Shown: one piece after another, positions 10,739-25,531 of the stretch
How the letters are laid out: the number at the start of each line of letters is the position of its first letter
Numbering within the stretch: the stretch's first letter is position 1
NCBI GenBank assembly: GCA_964036665.1
Contig: OZ038528.1
Span: 6,640,501 to 6,704,500 of the forward strand
Reading direction: 5' to 3'
DNA from: Gordius sp. MW1
Lineage: Eukaryota; Nematomorpha; Gordioida; Gordea; Gordiidae
DNA: 64,000 nt
Notes under the pieces: generated by a model
The model's database searches: none
What the model saw: the letters and a program-made list of their open reading frames with translations, nothing else
What the model was told of the DNA's origin: nothing
Translations under genes and position numbers: made by a program

Positions 10739-13700
10739 ACTGGTTCCATATCATCGGGCCCCGTAAAAAAGGCTGGCAAAGATTCCGTTTCGTTAGCAGC
10801 ACCTTTCTTCTTGTCGGATTCCTTCAATAGCTCCGCTTGTCGCCTTTACCACGAAAGGAAATAAAATTATTAATAAAAGTCATTGGAGATATTTTAAGTC
10901 AGCCTTGTAAAAAATCAAGCCCGTGAGGCATATCAAAATGGAATGGATCAAGTATTTAAATTTACAGTACACATGTCAATTATCTTGATGTATATTCTCT
11001 CCCGCCTTGGCCTTAAAAAACACCATACTATGTTGATCAAGTGAGATCTTAAGGCTTGTCTAAATATCGGATTTTGCTGCGCAGCAAAAATCGTCGTACG
11101 GGTTATAACAGAGCCGTGTCTTAATTTTGAATTCACAATAGATTTGCATTTCAGAAACATAACATAACTGCGATTTTGTAAGATGCAAATTTTTTATTAA
11201 GTTTAAATGTTGTATGTTTTTCAAATTTTTAGGTATTGGCAAAGTTTAGATTTAATCTCAAGAGTTGAAATAAACAAAAATATGCATAGCAATTAAAACG
11301 TTAACTATCAAAAAACAAAATTTTATTGATTACAATTGTGTATGACCCATGAAATTGAATCGGATATTTAAACAAAGATAAATTCGCGCGATTTGAAATA
11401 ATTCCGAGATTCAGACAAGCCCTTAAGAGGGGTTTACTTCATTGGCGGACATCGACAGGTGAAATTTAAAAATCCTTAGCATATTTATACGTTTAGAATA
11501 TTCTATCTCAATTAACCAGCAAACTTTTTATTTTGCTCTTAATAAAAAGCAACTCAACCTAATAAAGCTTCTAAATTATACACCTTTTTTATATTAGTTT
11601 ACTAATTTATGTAAAAATGTTTTAAGCCCAAGGTGCTTTATAATTTTTCATTTGGGGGTATAATTAAAACTTTATTTGAGGTTAGGTTAGTAGGTTAGTA
11701 TGCAGAACTTTGCAAGACACTAAATAGATGATTGGAAGAGCAACTTAATTCAATATAGTTCAAACCAACATTCACATGTCAATTAAACTATTATGGGCAC
11801 AATCAGCATTTACATAAAAGAAAAAGAATTTCTATGATATAAAACGTAAAATAGGCATTAAAAATTTTTAAGCAATCTGCACCAAAAAAATTAGAAAGTT
11901 ATTATAATGGGTCAACTCTGAATAATTCAAATGACAGCAATTTTAAAATTATAAGACAATTTTGATAAATGGTAGGAAATTTTGAACCAATTCCTAATTT
12001 AATTGGTTAATCCTATGAGGAATTTACAGCTAAATTAAAAAACACCCTATTGAAAGTGTGCTAAAAATAACCAATTTATGCCAAATGACAAAACCATAGG
12101 ACACTTAGATTTAAAATTAAAGAATGTATATAAAGAAGTTAGTTTGTTATTAGAAATTTAATGCTTTAGCAAATTAAGACAATAAATTATAACGAGAGCT
12201 TTAAAAATTATATTTTTCTTATTTACTTTTGCATAAATTCAACAAATTGTGAATCAGAGGAATTTTCTTTAATGCCACGATTATAGCGGGAGCCACCATG
12301 AAGTACAAATTCAATTTTTTGGTCAATTCGATTCTCAGAAGTAGGAGAATCCATCATGTTCAACTTTTTAATAATTGAGATATGCACATTTGTTAGCAAT
12401 ATATATTTGCCAACCTAAATGTGTTTTAAACATCTATAAATTTTTATTACTGGAATTTTGTTGCATTCATTAATATGTTCATCATAAATATAGATTGGAA
12501 CAATACATTCAGGAGGAATAAGCTGAATTAGATCTTTATCTTCTTCTATATCAGAACCTTCATCAGTTGATAAATTTACACTTTTAATTTGATTAGCTCT
12601 AAAAACAATCCTTCTTAAATGATATCTTAATTCTTTACAAATTCAATATTGTCCCATCCCACACATATATTAGTAAAGGAATATCCAATTGACATTTTGC
12701 AAGCATTTGACATTTTAAATCAATATACTTTCCAGGAACACATTGATTTAAAGTACAAACCATTGTTTCAATTAAAGGTTGACTTTTTAAAATCCAAAGT
12801 CTAAGTTTTTTGATCTAAATTATTCTTCAACAATCTAAAGTATATATTACAATTTCATTATTTATAGCCTCAACAGTAAAACAATGTGATGATGAGCATA
12901 AAGGAACATAATCATCTGATATAACTTCACTAAATATGAGATAGGAAAAACCAGCAAGACCAACCCCATTTAATTTGTTATTGAACTGCTCAATCTAAAA
13001 AGATTTTTTAAATTTGGCTTTTAGTACTTTTAAACGATGAATGCGGATAATTTTTCCAATTTCAAACGCACGATAAGGTATGGAACCGGTAAAAAATAAA
13101 GTACATATGAATTTGTCATCGTTTATGATGCTGGGATCAACAATTCCAATTGTTATATTTTTTTGATTGAATTTTACATATCGTATAACACCATATATGT
13201 TATATCTTTTATTTTCCTCCATGTCGCTCAACTCATTATATGTATACATTTTTAAAATTTAAATTTTGGCGCAGTTTTACTGCAATAGGTTACCATTTAC
13301 AACAAAGTACGAAGGAGCCGCCTTGGAATTGCGCATGGAAACAGTGCCGTAGCTAGGTGGGGGCCCAGGGGGCCCGGCCCCCCCCCCCCTCAGGAATAAA
13401 AACCGGGCCCCATGAGCCCCCCCAAGGAAAAATCTTAGGCCCCTGGGCCCCGTAAGCCATTTTTTTATTTTATCCTAATTAAGAAAAAGTATGAAGATTA
13501 TAATTATTTGTTTTTGAATATAACTTTTGATTATAATATAAAGTCCAAATATTTGTTTAGTAAATGCAATTTCAACGGTTAGCCTAATATTAACATTAAA
13601 TGATATTAGAGATGAGGATCACTATCAAATTCTTTATAATAAGGCGAAAGATTTAGCTTCAATTTTTGATTTAGTACCTTCTAAACGTATTAAAAAACCA

Positions 13701-14992
13701 AAAAACGTATGACACTTTTTACTCTTTTGAATCTACCAATTCATTAATTGATTTTAAAATTGATTTATATTATCCTAATCGATAGAATAATAGCAGAATT
13801 AAATATAAGATTTTCGGAAATTAATTGTAATTTATATAGGTCCTTAGAAGGTTTCATGTGCGTAGCCAGCATTTGAATTAGAGGGGCGCAAAAATGATTT
13901 AGGAAGGGGCAAAATATTTATTTTTTCAAATTTCAGCCATAATTTTAATAAATTTCAACAAATTCTTGGATTTAGAGGGGGGCGGCCGCCTCCCCTTGCC
14001 CCCCCCCCTCTGGCTACGCCCAAGGAAAGTTTAAACCCTTCATCCCCTTTTTTTGTGACAAGTCTCTTATACCAGAAGTAATTAACCATTACGACTAAGA
14101 CTGCACGATGCCGAAATAATAATGGCAAAAAATTATGTAATATATTATAATTCTTTACTTCGAATTCAAACTAATTTCATCTAAAATTATTAAGTAAAAT
14201 TTTGATTCATTTAATTTTGACAGAATTAAGGTTCATTTAGCCGTTATGTTTATTAGTTCATTTTAATTTTTAGGTGGTGTAAAGGGGTGGGGGGGGGGGG
14301 GGGGTTGTGCAAATATATCTATGGTATCATCAGGGGCAATAACTTAGAAATACTTATTCTCGAACAAATTTTAATTTCATAATTATTTTTTTTATATTTT
14401 ATGTTAAAATTACGCCTTTTGAGGATCTAGCCTTATAAAGGCTTTTAAATTTTCTCATTGTTTTCCTGATATAAATGCTGCCTGAAAATGCTGCCAATAT
14501 TGCATATGTAAAATTAAAATTTGTTATATATATGGCCAAGATTTTTTGGGGTTGTAGCAATAAAATATTTTTATAAAAACTTTGTTGTATAGTTTTTTTA
14601 CTATTTGTATTATTTTTAAATGTCAACAATTTCTTGTCAATATCCCCGTTCCACTTTGTGCCCTTACAAAAAACTTATACCAAGTGAAATTTTCTATATT
14701 ATTTCAACTACATTACTTTGTTTTATTTATGAATAAATTTTATTTATTTTATGCCCTAGAAACCTGCGGGTCTAAAACATACCACTGTGATGTTATTAGA
14801 AAAAATACAAAAAGTAGTAGCGGAATTTTAAGTTTGTCCAACGTTTATGAGGGAAAAATTTACATTTGCCTTTGACCCATGGTCGTATCCAGGTTTTGGA
14901 TTAGGGGGGGGGGGGCGGGCAATACCTATTTAAGGCTTTTTTTAGTTAAAATTTTTTGTCCCCCCCCCATGGCTTGACCAGAACAGCCCCCC
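10739..14992. repeat. Array unit 3
   Basis: Undisturbed unit of 4,254 bp: MITE 11053-11422, POT1 pseudogene 12223-13249, truncated hAT 13342 to about 14990. Close to unit 2 in sequence. Confidence 0.95.
12223..13249 (-). pseudogene. POT1: POT1-like pseudogene (unit 3)
   Basis: 1,027 bp with the same stops and frameshift as unit 1. OB1 frame intact at 12995-13249. Confidence 0.85.
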
Positions 14993-16477
14993 ACTGGTTC
15001 CATATCATCGGGCCCCGTAAAAAAGGCTGGCAAAGATTCCGTTTCGTTAGCAGCACCTTTCTTCTTGTCGGATTCCTTCAATAGCTCCGCTTGTCGCCTT
15101 TACCACGAAAGGAAATAAAATTATTAATAAAAGTCATTGGAGATATTTTAAGTCAGCCTTGTAAAAAATCAAGCCCGTGAGGCATATCAAAATGGAATGG
15201 ATCAAGTATTTAAATTTACAGTACACATGTCAATTATCTTGATGTATATTCTCTCCCGCCTTGGCCTTAAAAAACACCATACTATGTTGATCAAGTGAGA
15301 TCTTAAGGCTTGTCTAAATATCGGATTTTGCTGCGCAGCAAAAATCGTCGTACGGGTTATAACAGAGCCGTGTCTTAATTTTGAATTCACAATAGATTTG
15401 CATTTCAGAAACATAACATAACTGCGATTTTGTAAGATGCAAATTTTTTATTAAGTTTAAATGTTGTATGTTTTTCAAATTTTTAGGTATTGGCAAAGTT
15501 TAGATTTAATCTCAAGAGTTGAAATAAACAAAAATATGCATAGCAATTAAAACGTTAACTATCAAAAAACAAAATTTTATTGATTACAATTGTGTATGAC
15601 CCATGAAATTGAATCGGATATTTAGACAAAGATAAATTCGCGCGATTTGAAATAATTCCGAGATTCAGACAAGCCCTTAAGAGGGGTTTACTTCATTGGC
15701 GGACATCGACAGGTGAAATTTAAAAATCCTCAGCATATTTATACGTTTAGAATATTCTATCTCAATTAACCAGCAAACTTTTTATTTTGCTCTTAATAAA
15801 AAGCAACTCAACCTAATAAAGCTTCTAAATTATACACCTTTTTTATATTAGTTTACTAATTTATGTAAAAATGTTTTAAGCCCAAGGTGCTTTATAATTT
15901 TTCATTTGGGGGTATAATTAAAACTTTATTTGAGGTTAGGTTAGTAGGTTAGTATGCAGAACTTTGCAAGACACTAAATAGATGATTGGAAGAGCAACTT
16001 AATTCAATATAGTTCAAACCAACATTCACATGTCAATTAAACTATTATGGGCACAATCAGCATTTACATAAAAGAAAAAGAATTTCTATGATATAAAACG
16101 TAAAATAGGCATTAAAAATTTTTAAGCAATCTGCACCAAAAAAATTAGAAAGTTATTATAATGGGTCAACTCTGAATAATTCAAATGACAGCAATTTTAA
16201 AATTATAAGACAATTTTGATAAATGGTAGGAAATTTTGAACCAATTCCTAATTTAATTGGTTAATCCTATGAGGAATTTACAGCTAAATTAAAAAACACC
16301 CTATTGAAAGTGTGCTAAAAATAACCAATTTATGCCAAATGACAAAACCATAGGACACTTAGATTTAAAATTAAAGAATGTATATAAAGAAGTTAGTTTG
16401 TTATTAGAAATTTAATGCTTTAGCAAATTAAGAAAATAAATTATAACGAGAGCTTTAAAAATTATATTTTTCTTATT

Positions 16478-18031
16478 GGGACATTCCATGTCAAATCGCC
16501 ACGTTTTCGGCCGACCCCCTCAGAATTTTATAAAATTTGGTGGAAATGTTAAAACTAGTAAAATTATTAATTTCCGAAAATTTTAGCTCATTTGGGCCAC
16601 TACTTTTCGAGTTGTGTGCTCTCAAAGGTCGAAAATCGGCCATTCAAAAAATCGGGTTGTGACGCTATATTCAATAAAATTCATAAATTATTGGCCCCCA
16701 AATCATAGAATCTTGTTGTAGTAATAGGTAAGACCTATCTCCATAGGGAAAAAATCCAAAAAATTTTTTTTGTCGATTGGTCATCTCATAATGGCCGAAA
16801 TGGCCAATATGGCATAACTACTGTTGAACTCTCTCAAACCGTTTCAAATTTGAGACAAATGTTTTATACTACCTATTAACCAAATTAAATAAAAGAGAAA
16901 GTTGGGCGGCCATCTTGAAGTGGTCATAAATTGCTAGAAACGGTATTTTATTTATTTGGCGCCAAAATGACCCTCCAAAATTGGTTTTTTTACTCATTTA
17001 GCCATCTTATAATATTATTATATCTATTATACAAATATTTTTGCTATAAATTAACACCCCAACCCCCCCCCCCCCTTTAATCTTAAATCAAAATAGCGAG
17101 TAATTTTTTCCCACAAATTATTTTATTGTAATTTGGAAACAGGCTCGTGAAATAGATAATAAAATCGTCAGGATTATGGCGCGTATGAATTAATTTGTAT
17201 GACCTCTAGCGCGAATTTTAAATGATGTCGAATTCTTTTAATAAAATTACTTTATCGTTTAATTTTACTATCAACTAATTATCCCCTAGACGTTCGAAAT
17301 TTTGAAATGAATATATACTTTGAAATAAATTATTATTTAAGGTGATTTTTCAAAGCTGTTTCTATTTCAAAATTCGAAGAAAAACCACTCCCTATTTTGA
17401 TTGTAATTTATAGGAAATATGGGGGGGGGGGGGGGGTTGGGGTGTTAATTTATAGCAAAAATATTTGTATAATAGATATAATAATATTATAAGATGGCTA
17501 AATGAGTAAAAAAACCAATTTTGGAGGGTCATTTTGGCGCCAAATAAATAAAATACCGTTTCTAGCAATTTATGACCACTTCAAGATGGCCGCCCAACTT
17601 TCTCTTTTATTTAATTTGATTAATAGGTAGTATAAAACATTTGTCTCAAATTTGAAACGGTTTGAGAGGGTTCAACAGTAGTTATGCCATATTGGCCATT
17701 TCGGCCATTATGAGATGACCAATCGACAAAAAAATTTTTTTGGATTTTTTCCCTATGGAGATAGGTCTTACCTATTACTACAACAATATTCTATGATTTG
17801 GGGGCCAATAACTTATGAATTTTATTGAATATAGCGTCACAACCCGATTTTTTAAATGACCGATTTTCGACCTTTGAGCGCCCATAACTCGAAAAGTAGT
17901 GGCCCAAATGAGCTAAAATTTTCGAAAATTAATAATTTTACTAGTTTTAACATTTCCACCAAATTTTATAAAATTCTGAGGGGGTCGGCCGAAAAACGCC
18001 TTTTTATGATCGATTTGACATGGAATGTCCC
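16478..18031. mobile_element. 1.55-kb foldback element
   Basis: Two arms of about 600 bp (16478-17075 and 17421-18031) are near-perfect inverted copies. They begin GGGACATTCCATGTCAAATC outside and end inside in C- and G-tracts next to AATTTATAGC. They flank a 345-bp unique spacer (17076-17420). TATT lies on both sides (16474-16477 and 18032-18035), and the empty site is seen in the other units as CTTATTTACTT, so the insertion and its 4-bp target duplication are directly proven. No coding capacity was seen, so it must depend on an enzyme from elsewhere. The superfamily is not identified. High arm similarity suggests a recent origin. Confidence 0.9.
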
Positions 18032-18034
18032 TAT

Positions 18035-19061
18035 TTACTTTTGCATAAATTCAACAAATTGTGAATCAGAGGAATTTTCTTTAATGCCACGATTATAGCG
18101 GGAGCCACCATGAAGTACAAATTCAATTTTTTGGTCAATTCGATTCTCAGAAGTAGGAGAATCCATCATGTTCAACTTTTTAATAATTGAGATATGCACA
18201 TTTGTTAGCAATATATATTTGCCAACCTAAATGTGTTTTAAACATCTATAAATTTTTATTACTGGAATTTTGTTGCATTCATTAATATGTTCATCATAAA
18301 TATAGATTGGAACAATACATTCAGGAGGAATAAGCTGAATTAGATCTTTATCTTCTTCTATATCAGAACCTTCATCAGTTGATAAATTTACACTTTTAAT
18401 TTGATTAGCTCTAAAAACAATCCTTCTTAAATGATATCTTAATTCTTTACAAATTCAATATTGTCCCATCCCACACATATATTAGTAAAGGAATATCCAA
18501 TTGACATTTTGCAAGCATTTGACATTTTAAATCAATATACTTTCCAGGAACACATTGATTTAAAGTACAAACCATTGTTTCAATTAAAGGTTGACTTTTT
18601 AAAATCCAAAGTCTAAGTTTTTTGATCTAAATTATTCTTCAACATTTTAAATTATATATTACAATTTCATTATCTATAGCCTCAACAGTAAAACAATGTG
18701 ATGATGAGCATAAAGGAACATAATCATCTGATATAACTTCACTAAATATGAGATAGGAAAAACCAGCAACACCAACCCCATTTAATTTGTTATTGAACTG
18801 CTCAATCTAAAAAGATTTTTTAAATTTGGCTTTTAGTACTTTTAAACGATGAATGCGGATAATTTTTCCAATTTCAAACGCACGATAAGGTATGGAACCG
18901 GTAAAAAATAAAGTACATATGAATTTGTCATCGTTTATGATGCTGGGATCAACAATTCCAATTGTTATATTTTTTTGATTGAATTTTACATATCGTATAA
19001 CACCATATATGTTATATCTTTTATTTTCCTCCATGTCGCTCAACTCATTATATGTATACAT
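18035..19061 (-). pseudogene. POT1: POT1-like pseudogene (unit 4)
   Basis: Same 1,027-bp pseudogene. The foldback lies just past its 3' end. OB1 frame intact at 18807-19061. Confidence 0.85.
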
Positions 19062-20794
19062 TTTTAAAATTTAAATTTTGGCGCAGTTTTACTGCAATAG
19101 GTTACCATTTACAACAAAGTACGAAGGAGCCGCCTTGGAATTGCGCATGGAAACAGTGCCGTAGCTAGGTGGGGGCCCAGGGGGCCCGGCCCCCCCCCCC
19201 CCTCAGGAATAAAAACCGGGCCCCATGAGCCCCCCCAAGGAAAAATCTTAGGCCCCTGGGCCCCGTAAGCCATTTTTTTATTTTATCCTAATTAAGAAAA
19301 AGTATGAAGATTATAATTATTTGTTTTTGAATATAACTTTTGATTATAATATAAAGTCCAAATATTTGTTTAGTAAATGCAATTTCAACGGTTAGCCTAA
19401 TATTAACATTAAATGATATTAGAGATGAGGATCACTATCAAATTCTTTATAATAAGGCGAAAGATTTAGCTTCAATTTTTGATTTAGTACCTTCTAAACG
19501 TATTAAAAAACCAAAAAACGTATGACACTTTTTACTCTTTTGAATCTACCAATTCATTAATTGATTTTAAAATTGATTTATATTATCCTAATCGATAGAA
19601 TAATAGCAGAATTAAATATAAGATTTTCGGAAATTAATTGTAATTTATATAGGTCCTTAGAAGGTTTCATGTGCGTAGCCAGCATTTGAATTAGAGGGGC
19701 GCAAAAATGATTTAGGAAGGGGCAAAATATTTATTTTTTCAAATTTCAGCCATAATTTTAATAAATTTCAACAAATTCTTGGATTTAGAGGGGGGGCGGC
19801 CGCCTCCCCTTGCCCCCCCTCTGGCTACGCCCAAGAAAAGTTTAAACCCTTCATCCCCTTTTTTTGTGACAAGTCTCTTATACCAGAAGTAATTAACCAT
19901 TACGACTAAGACTGCACGATGCCGAAATAATAATGGCAAAAAATTATGTAATATATTATAATTCTTTACTTCGAATTCAAACTAATTTCATCTAAAATTA
20001 TTAAGTAAAATTTTGATTCATTTAATTTTGACAGAATTAAGGTTCATTTAGCCGTTATGTTTATTAGTTCATTTTAATTTTTAGGTGGTGTAAAGGGGTG
20101 GGGGGGTTGTGCAAATATATCTATGGTATCATCAGGGGCAATAACTTAGAAATACTTATTCTCGAACAAATTTTAATTTCATAATTATTTTTTTTATATT
20201 TTATGTTAAAATTACGCCTTTTGAGGATCTAGCCTTATAAAGGCTTTTAAATTTTCTCATTGTTTTCCTGATATAAATGCTGCCTGAAAATGCTGCCAAT
20301 ATTGCATATGTAAAATTAAAATTTGTTATATATATGGCCAAGATTTTTTGGGGTTGTAGCAATAAAATATTTTTATAAAAACTTTGTTGTATAGTTTTTT
20401 TACTATTTGTATTATTTTTAAATGTCAACAATTTCTTGTCAATATCCCCGTTCCACTTTGTGCCCTTACAAAAAACTTATACCAAGTGAAATTTTCTATA
20501 TTATTTCAACTACATTACTTTGTTTTATTTATGAATAAATTTTATTTATTTTATGCCCTAGAAACCTGCGGGTCTAAAACATACCACTGTGATGTTATTA
20601 GAAAAAATACAAAAAGTAGTAGCGGAATTTTAAGTTTGTCCAACGTTTATGAGGGAAAAATTTACATTTGCCTTTGACCCATGGTCGTATCCAGGTTTTG
20701 GATTAGGGGGGGGGGGGCGGGCAATACCTATTTAAGGCTTTTTTTAGTTAAAATTTTTTGTCCCCCCCCCATGGCTTGACCAGAACAGCCCCCC

Positions 20795-23028
20795 ACTGGT
20801 TCCATATCATCGGGCCCCGTAAAAAAGGCTGGCAAAGATTCCGTTTCGTTAGCAGCACCTTTCTTCTTGTCGGATTCCTTCAATAGCTCCGCTTGTCGCC
20901 TTTACCACGAAAGGAAATAAAATTATTAATAAAAGTCATTGGAGATATTTTAAGTCAGCCTTGTAAAAAATCAAGCCCGTGAGGCATATCAAAATGGAAT
21001 GGATCAAGTATTTAAATTTACAGTACACATGTCAATTATCTTGATGTATATTCTCTCCCGCCTTGGCCTTAAAAAACACCATACTATGTTGATCAAGTGA
21101 GATCTTAAGGCTTGTCTAAATATCGGATTTTGCTGCGCAGCAAAAATCGTCGTACGGGTTATAACAGAGCCGTGTCTTAATTTTGAATTCACAATAGATT
21201 TGCATTTCAGAAACATAACATAACTGCGATTTTGTAAGATGCAAATTTTTTATTAAGTTTAAATGTTGTATGTTTTTCAAATTTTTAGGTATTGGCAAAG
21301 TTTAGATTTAATCTCAAGAGTTGAAATAAACAAAAATATGCATAGCAATTAAAACGTTAACTATCAAAAAACAAAATTTTATTGATTACAATTGTGTATG
21401 ACCCATGAAATTGAATCGGATATTTAGACAAAGATAAATTCGCGCGATTTGAAATAATTCCGAGATTCAGACAAGCCCTTAAGAGGGGTTTACTTCATTG
21501 GCGGACATCGACAGGTGAAATTTAAAAATCCTTAGCATATTTATACGTTTAGAATATTCTATCTCAATTAACCAGCAAACTTTTTATTTTGCTCTTAATA
21601 AAAAGCAACTCAACCTAATAAAGCTTCTAAATTATACACCTTTTTTATATTAGTTTACTAATTTATGTAAAAATGTTTTAAGCCCAAGGTGCTTTATAAT
21701 TTTTCATTTGGGGGTATAATTAAAACTTTATTTGAGGTTAGGTTAGTAGGTTAGTATGCAGAACTTTGCAAGACACTAAATAGATGATTGGAAGAGCAAC
21801 TTAATTCAATATAGTTCAAACCAACATTCACATGTCAATTAAACTATTATGGGCACAATCAGCATTTACATAAAAGAAAAAGAATTTCTATGATATAAAA
21901 CGTAAAATAGGCATTAAAAATTTTTAAGCAATCTGCACCAAAAAAATTAGAAAGTTATTATAATGGGTCAACTCTGAATAATTCAAATGACAGCAATTTT
22001 AAAATTATAAGACAATTTTGATAAATGGTAGGAAATTTTGAACCAATTCCTAATTTAATTGGTTAATCCTATGAGGAATTTACAGCTAAATTAAAAAACA
22101 CCCTATTGAAAGTGTGCTAAAAATAACCAATTTATGCCAAATGACAAAACCATAGGACACTTAGATTTAAAATTAAAGAATGTATATAAAGAAGTTAGTT
22201 TGTTATTAGAAATTTAATGCTTTAGCAAATTAAGACAATAAATTATAACGAGAGCTTTAAAAATTATATTTTTCTTATTTACTTTTGCATAAATTCAACA
22301 AATTGTGAATCAGAGGAATTTTCTTTAATGCCACGATTATAGCGGGAGCCACCATGAAGTACAAATTCAATTTTTTGGTCAATTCGATTCTCAGAAGTAG
22401 GAGAATCCTTAATTTCATAATTATTTTTTTTATATTTTATGTTAAAATTACGCCTTTTGAGGATCTAGCCTTATAAAGGCTTTTAAATTTTCTCATTGTT
22501 TTCCTGATATAAATGCTGCCTGAAAATGCTGCCAATATTGCATATGTAAAATTAAAATTTGTTATATATATGGCCAAGATTTTTTGGGGTTGTAGCAATA
22601 AAATATTTTTATAAAAACTTTGTTGTATAGTTTTTTTACTATTTGTATTATTTTTAAATGTCAACAATTTCTTGTCAATATCCCCGTTCCACTTTGTGCC
22701 CTTACAAACTTATTATACCAAGTGAAATTTTCTATATTATTTCAACTACATTACTTTGTTTTATTTATGAATAAATTTTATTTATTTTATGCCCTAGAAA
22801 CCTGCGGGTCTAAAACATACCACTGTGATGTTATTAGAAAAAATACAAAAAGTAGTAGCGGAATTTTAAGTTTGTCCAACGTTTATGAGGGAAAAATTTA
22901 CATTTGCCTTTGACCCATGGTCGTATCCAGGTTTTGGATTAGGGGGGGGGGGCGGGCAATACCTATTTAAGGCTTTTTTTAGTTAAAATTTTTTGTCCCC
23001 CCCCATGGCTTGACCAGAACAGCCCCCC
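20795..23028. repeat. Array unit 5, internally deleted
   Basis: Only 2,234 bp. About 2.0 kb is missing between the OB2 part of the POT1 pseudogene (up to 22408, GGAGAATCC) and the interior of the hAT (from 22409, TTAATTTCATAATT). Lost are OB1, the hAT left end, the transposase remnant and the nested MITE. The join shows no clear microhomology. Confidence 0.95.
22279..22408 (-). pseudogene. POT1: POT1-like pseudogene fragment (unit 5)
   Basis: Only the end of OB2 (HGGSRYNRGI region to the TAA) remains, fused to hAT interior by the unit 5 deletion. This is the only unit without the OB1 frame. Confidence 0.8.
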
Positions 23029-24504
23029 ACTGGTTCCATATCATCGGGCCCCGTAAAAAAGGCTGGCAAAGATTCCGTTTCGTTAGCAGCACCTTTCTTC
23101 TTGTCGGATTCCTTCAATAGCTCCGCTTGTCGCCTTTACCACGAAAGGAAATAAAATTATTAATAAAAGTCATTGGAGATATTTTAAGTCAGCCTTGTAA
23201 AAAATCAAGCCCGTGAGGCATATCAAAATGGAATGGATCAAGTATTTAAATTTACAGTACACATGTCAATTATCTTGATGTATATTCTCTCCCGCCTTGG
23301 CCTTAAAAAACACCATACTATGTTGATCAAGTGAGATCTTAAGGCTTGTCTAAATATCGGATTTTGCTGCGCAGCAAAAATCGTCGTACGGTTTATAACA
23401 GAGCCGTGTCTTAATTTTGAATTCACAATAGATTTGCATTTCAGAAACATAACATAACTGCGATTTTGTAAGATGCAAATTTTTTCCTAAGTTTAAATGT
23501 TGTATGTTTTTCAAATTTTTAGGTATTGGCAAAGTTTAGATTTAATCTCAAGAGTTGAAATAAACAAAAATATGCATAGCAATTAAAACGTTAACTATCA
23601 AAAAACAAAATTTTATTGATTACAATTGTGTATGACCCATGAAATTGAATCGGATATTTAGACAAAGATAAATTCGCGCGATTTGAAATAATTCCGAGAT
23701 TCAGACAAGCCCTTAAGAGGGGTTTACTTCATTGGCGGACATCGACAGGTGAAATTTAAAAATCCTTAGCATATTTATACGTTTAGAATATTCTATCTCA
23801 ATTAACCAGCAAACTTTTTATTTTGCTCTTAATAAAAAGCAACTCAACCTAATAAAGCTTCTAAATTATACACCTTTTTTATATTAGTTTACTAATTTAT
23901 GTAAAAATGTTTTAAGCCCAAGGTGCTTTATAATTTTTCATTTGGGGGTATAATTAAAACTTTATTTGAGGTTAAGTTAGTATGCAGAACTTTGCAAGAC
24001 ACTAAATAGATGATTGGAAGAGCAACTTAATTCAATATAGTTCAAACCAACATTCACATGTCAATTAAACTATTATGGGCACAATCAGCATTTACATAAA
24101 AGAAAAAGAATTTCTATGATATAAAACGTAAAATAGGCATTAAAAATTTTTAAGCAATCTGCACCAAAAAAATTAGAAAGTTATTATAATGGGTCAACTC
24201 TGAATAATTCAAATGACAGCAATTTTAAAATTATAAGACAATTTTGATAAATGGTAGGAAATTTTGAACCAATTCCTAATTTAATTGGTTAATCCTATGA
24301 GGAATTTACAGCTAAATTAAAAAACACCCTATTGAAAGTGTGCTAAAAATAACCAATTTATGCCAAATGACAAAACCATAGGACACTTAGATTTAAAATT
24401 AAAGAATGTATATAAAGAAGTTAGTTTGTTATTAGAAATTTAATGCTTTAGCAAATTAAGACAATAAATTATAACGAGAGCTTTAAAAATTATATTTTTC
24501 TTAT

Positions 24505-25531
24505 TTACTTTTGCATAAATTCAACAAATTGTGAATCAGAGGAATTTTCTTTAATGCCACGATTATAGCGGGAGCCACCATGAAGTACAAATTCAATTTT
24601 TTGGTCAATTCGATTCTCAGAAGTAGGAGAATCCATCATGTTCAACTTTTTAATAATTGAGATATGCACATTTGTTAGCAATATATATTTGCCAACCTAA
24701 ATGTGTTTTAAACATCTATAAATTTTTATTACTGGAATTTTGTTGCATTCATTAATATGTTCATCATAAATATAGATTGGAACAATACATTTAGGAGGAA
24801 TAAGCTGAATTAGATCTTTATCTTCTTCTATATCAGAACCTTCATCAGTTGATAAATTTACACTTTTAATTTGATTAGCTCTAAAAACAATCCTTCTTAA
24901 ATGATATCTTAATTCTTTACAAATTCAATATTGTCCCATCCCACACATATATTAGTAAAGGAATATCCAATTGACATTTTGCAAGCATTTGACATTTTAA
25001 ATCAATATACTTTCCAGGAACACATTGATTTAAAGTACAAACCATTGTTTCAATTAAAGGTTGACTTTTTAAAATCCAAAGTCTAAGTTTTTTGATCTAA
25101 ATTATTCTTCAACATTTTAAATTATATATTACAATTTCATTATCTATAGCCTCAACAGTAAAACAATGTGATGATGAGCATAAAGGAACATAACCATCTG
25201 ATATAACTTCACTAAATATGAGATAGGAAAAACCAGCAACACCAACCCCATTTAATTTGTTATTGAACTGCTCAATCTAAAAAGATTTTTTAAATTTGGC
25301 TTTTAGTACTTTTAAACGATGAATGCGGATAATTTTTCCAATTTCAAACGCACGATAAGGTATGGAACCGGTAAAAAATAAAGTACATATGAATTTGTCA
25401 TCGTTTATGATGCTGGGATCAACAATTCCAATTGTTATATTTTTTTGATTGAATTTTACATATCGTATAACACCATATATGTTATATCTTTTATTTTCCT
25501 CCATGTCGCTCAACTCATTATATGTATACAT
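24505..25531 (-). pseudogene. POT1: POT1-like pseudogene (unit 6)
   Basis: Same 1,027-bp pseudogene with the shared breaks. OB1 frame intact at 25277-25531. Confidence 0.85.

Larger units (their letters stand above)
14993..20794. repeat. Array unit 4, with foldback insertion
   Basis: Length 5,802 bp. Removing the 1,554-bp foldback (16478-18031) and its 4-bp duplication leaves a normal unit of 4,244 bp. The POT1 pseudogene is at 18035-19061 and the truncated hAT runs from 19154 to about 20792. It shares with unit 6 a small variant near 18645 (AACATTTTAAATT instead of AACAATCTAAATT). Confidence 0.95.

Noticed and set aside
17856-18098. 80-codon plus-strand frame
   Set aside because: It crosses the foldback right arm and the target site into the POT1 pseudogene antisense; a chance frame.
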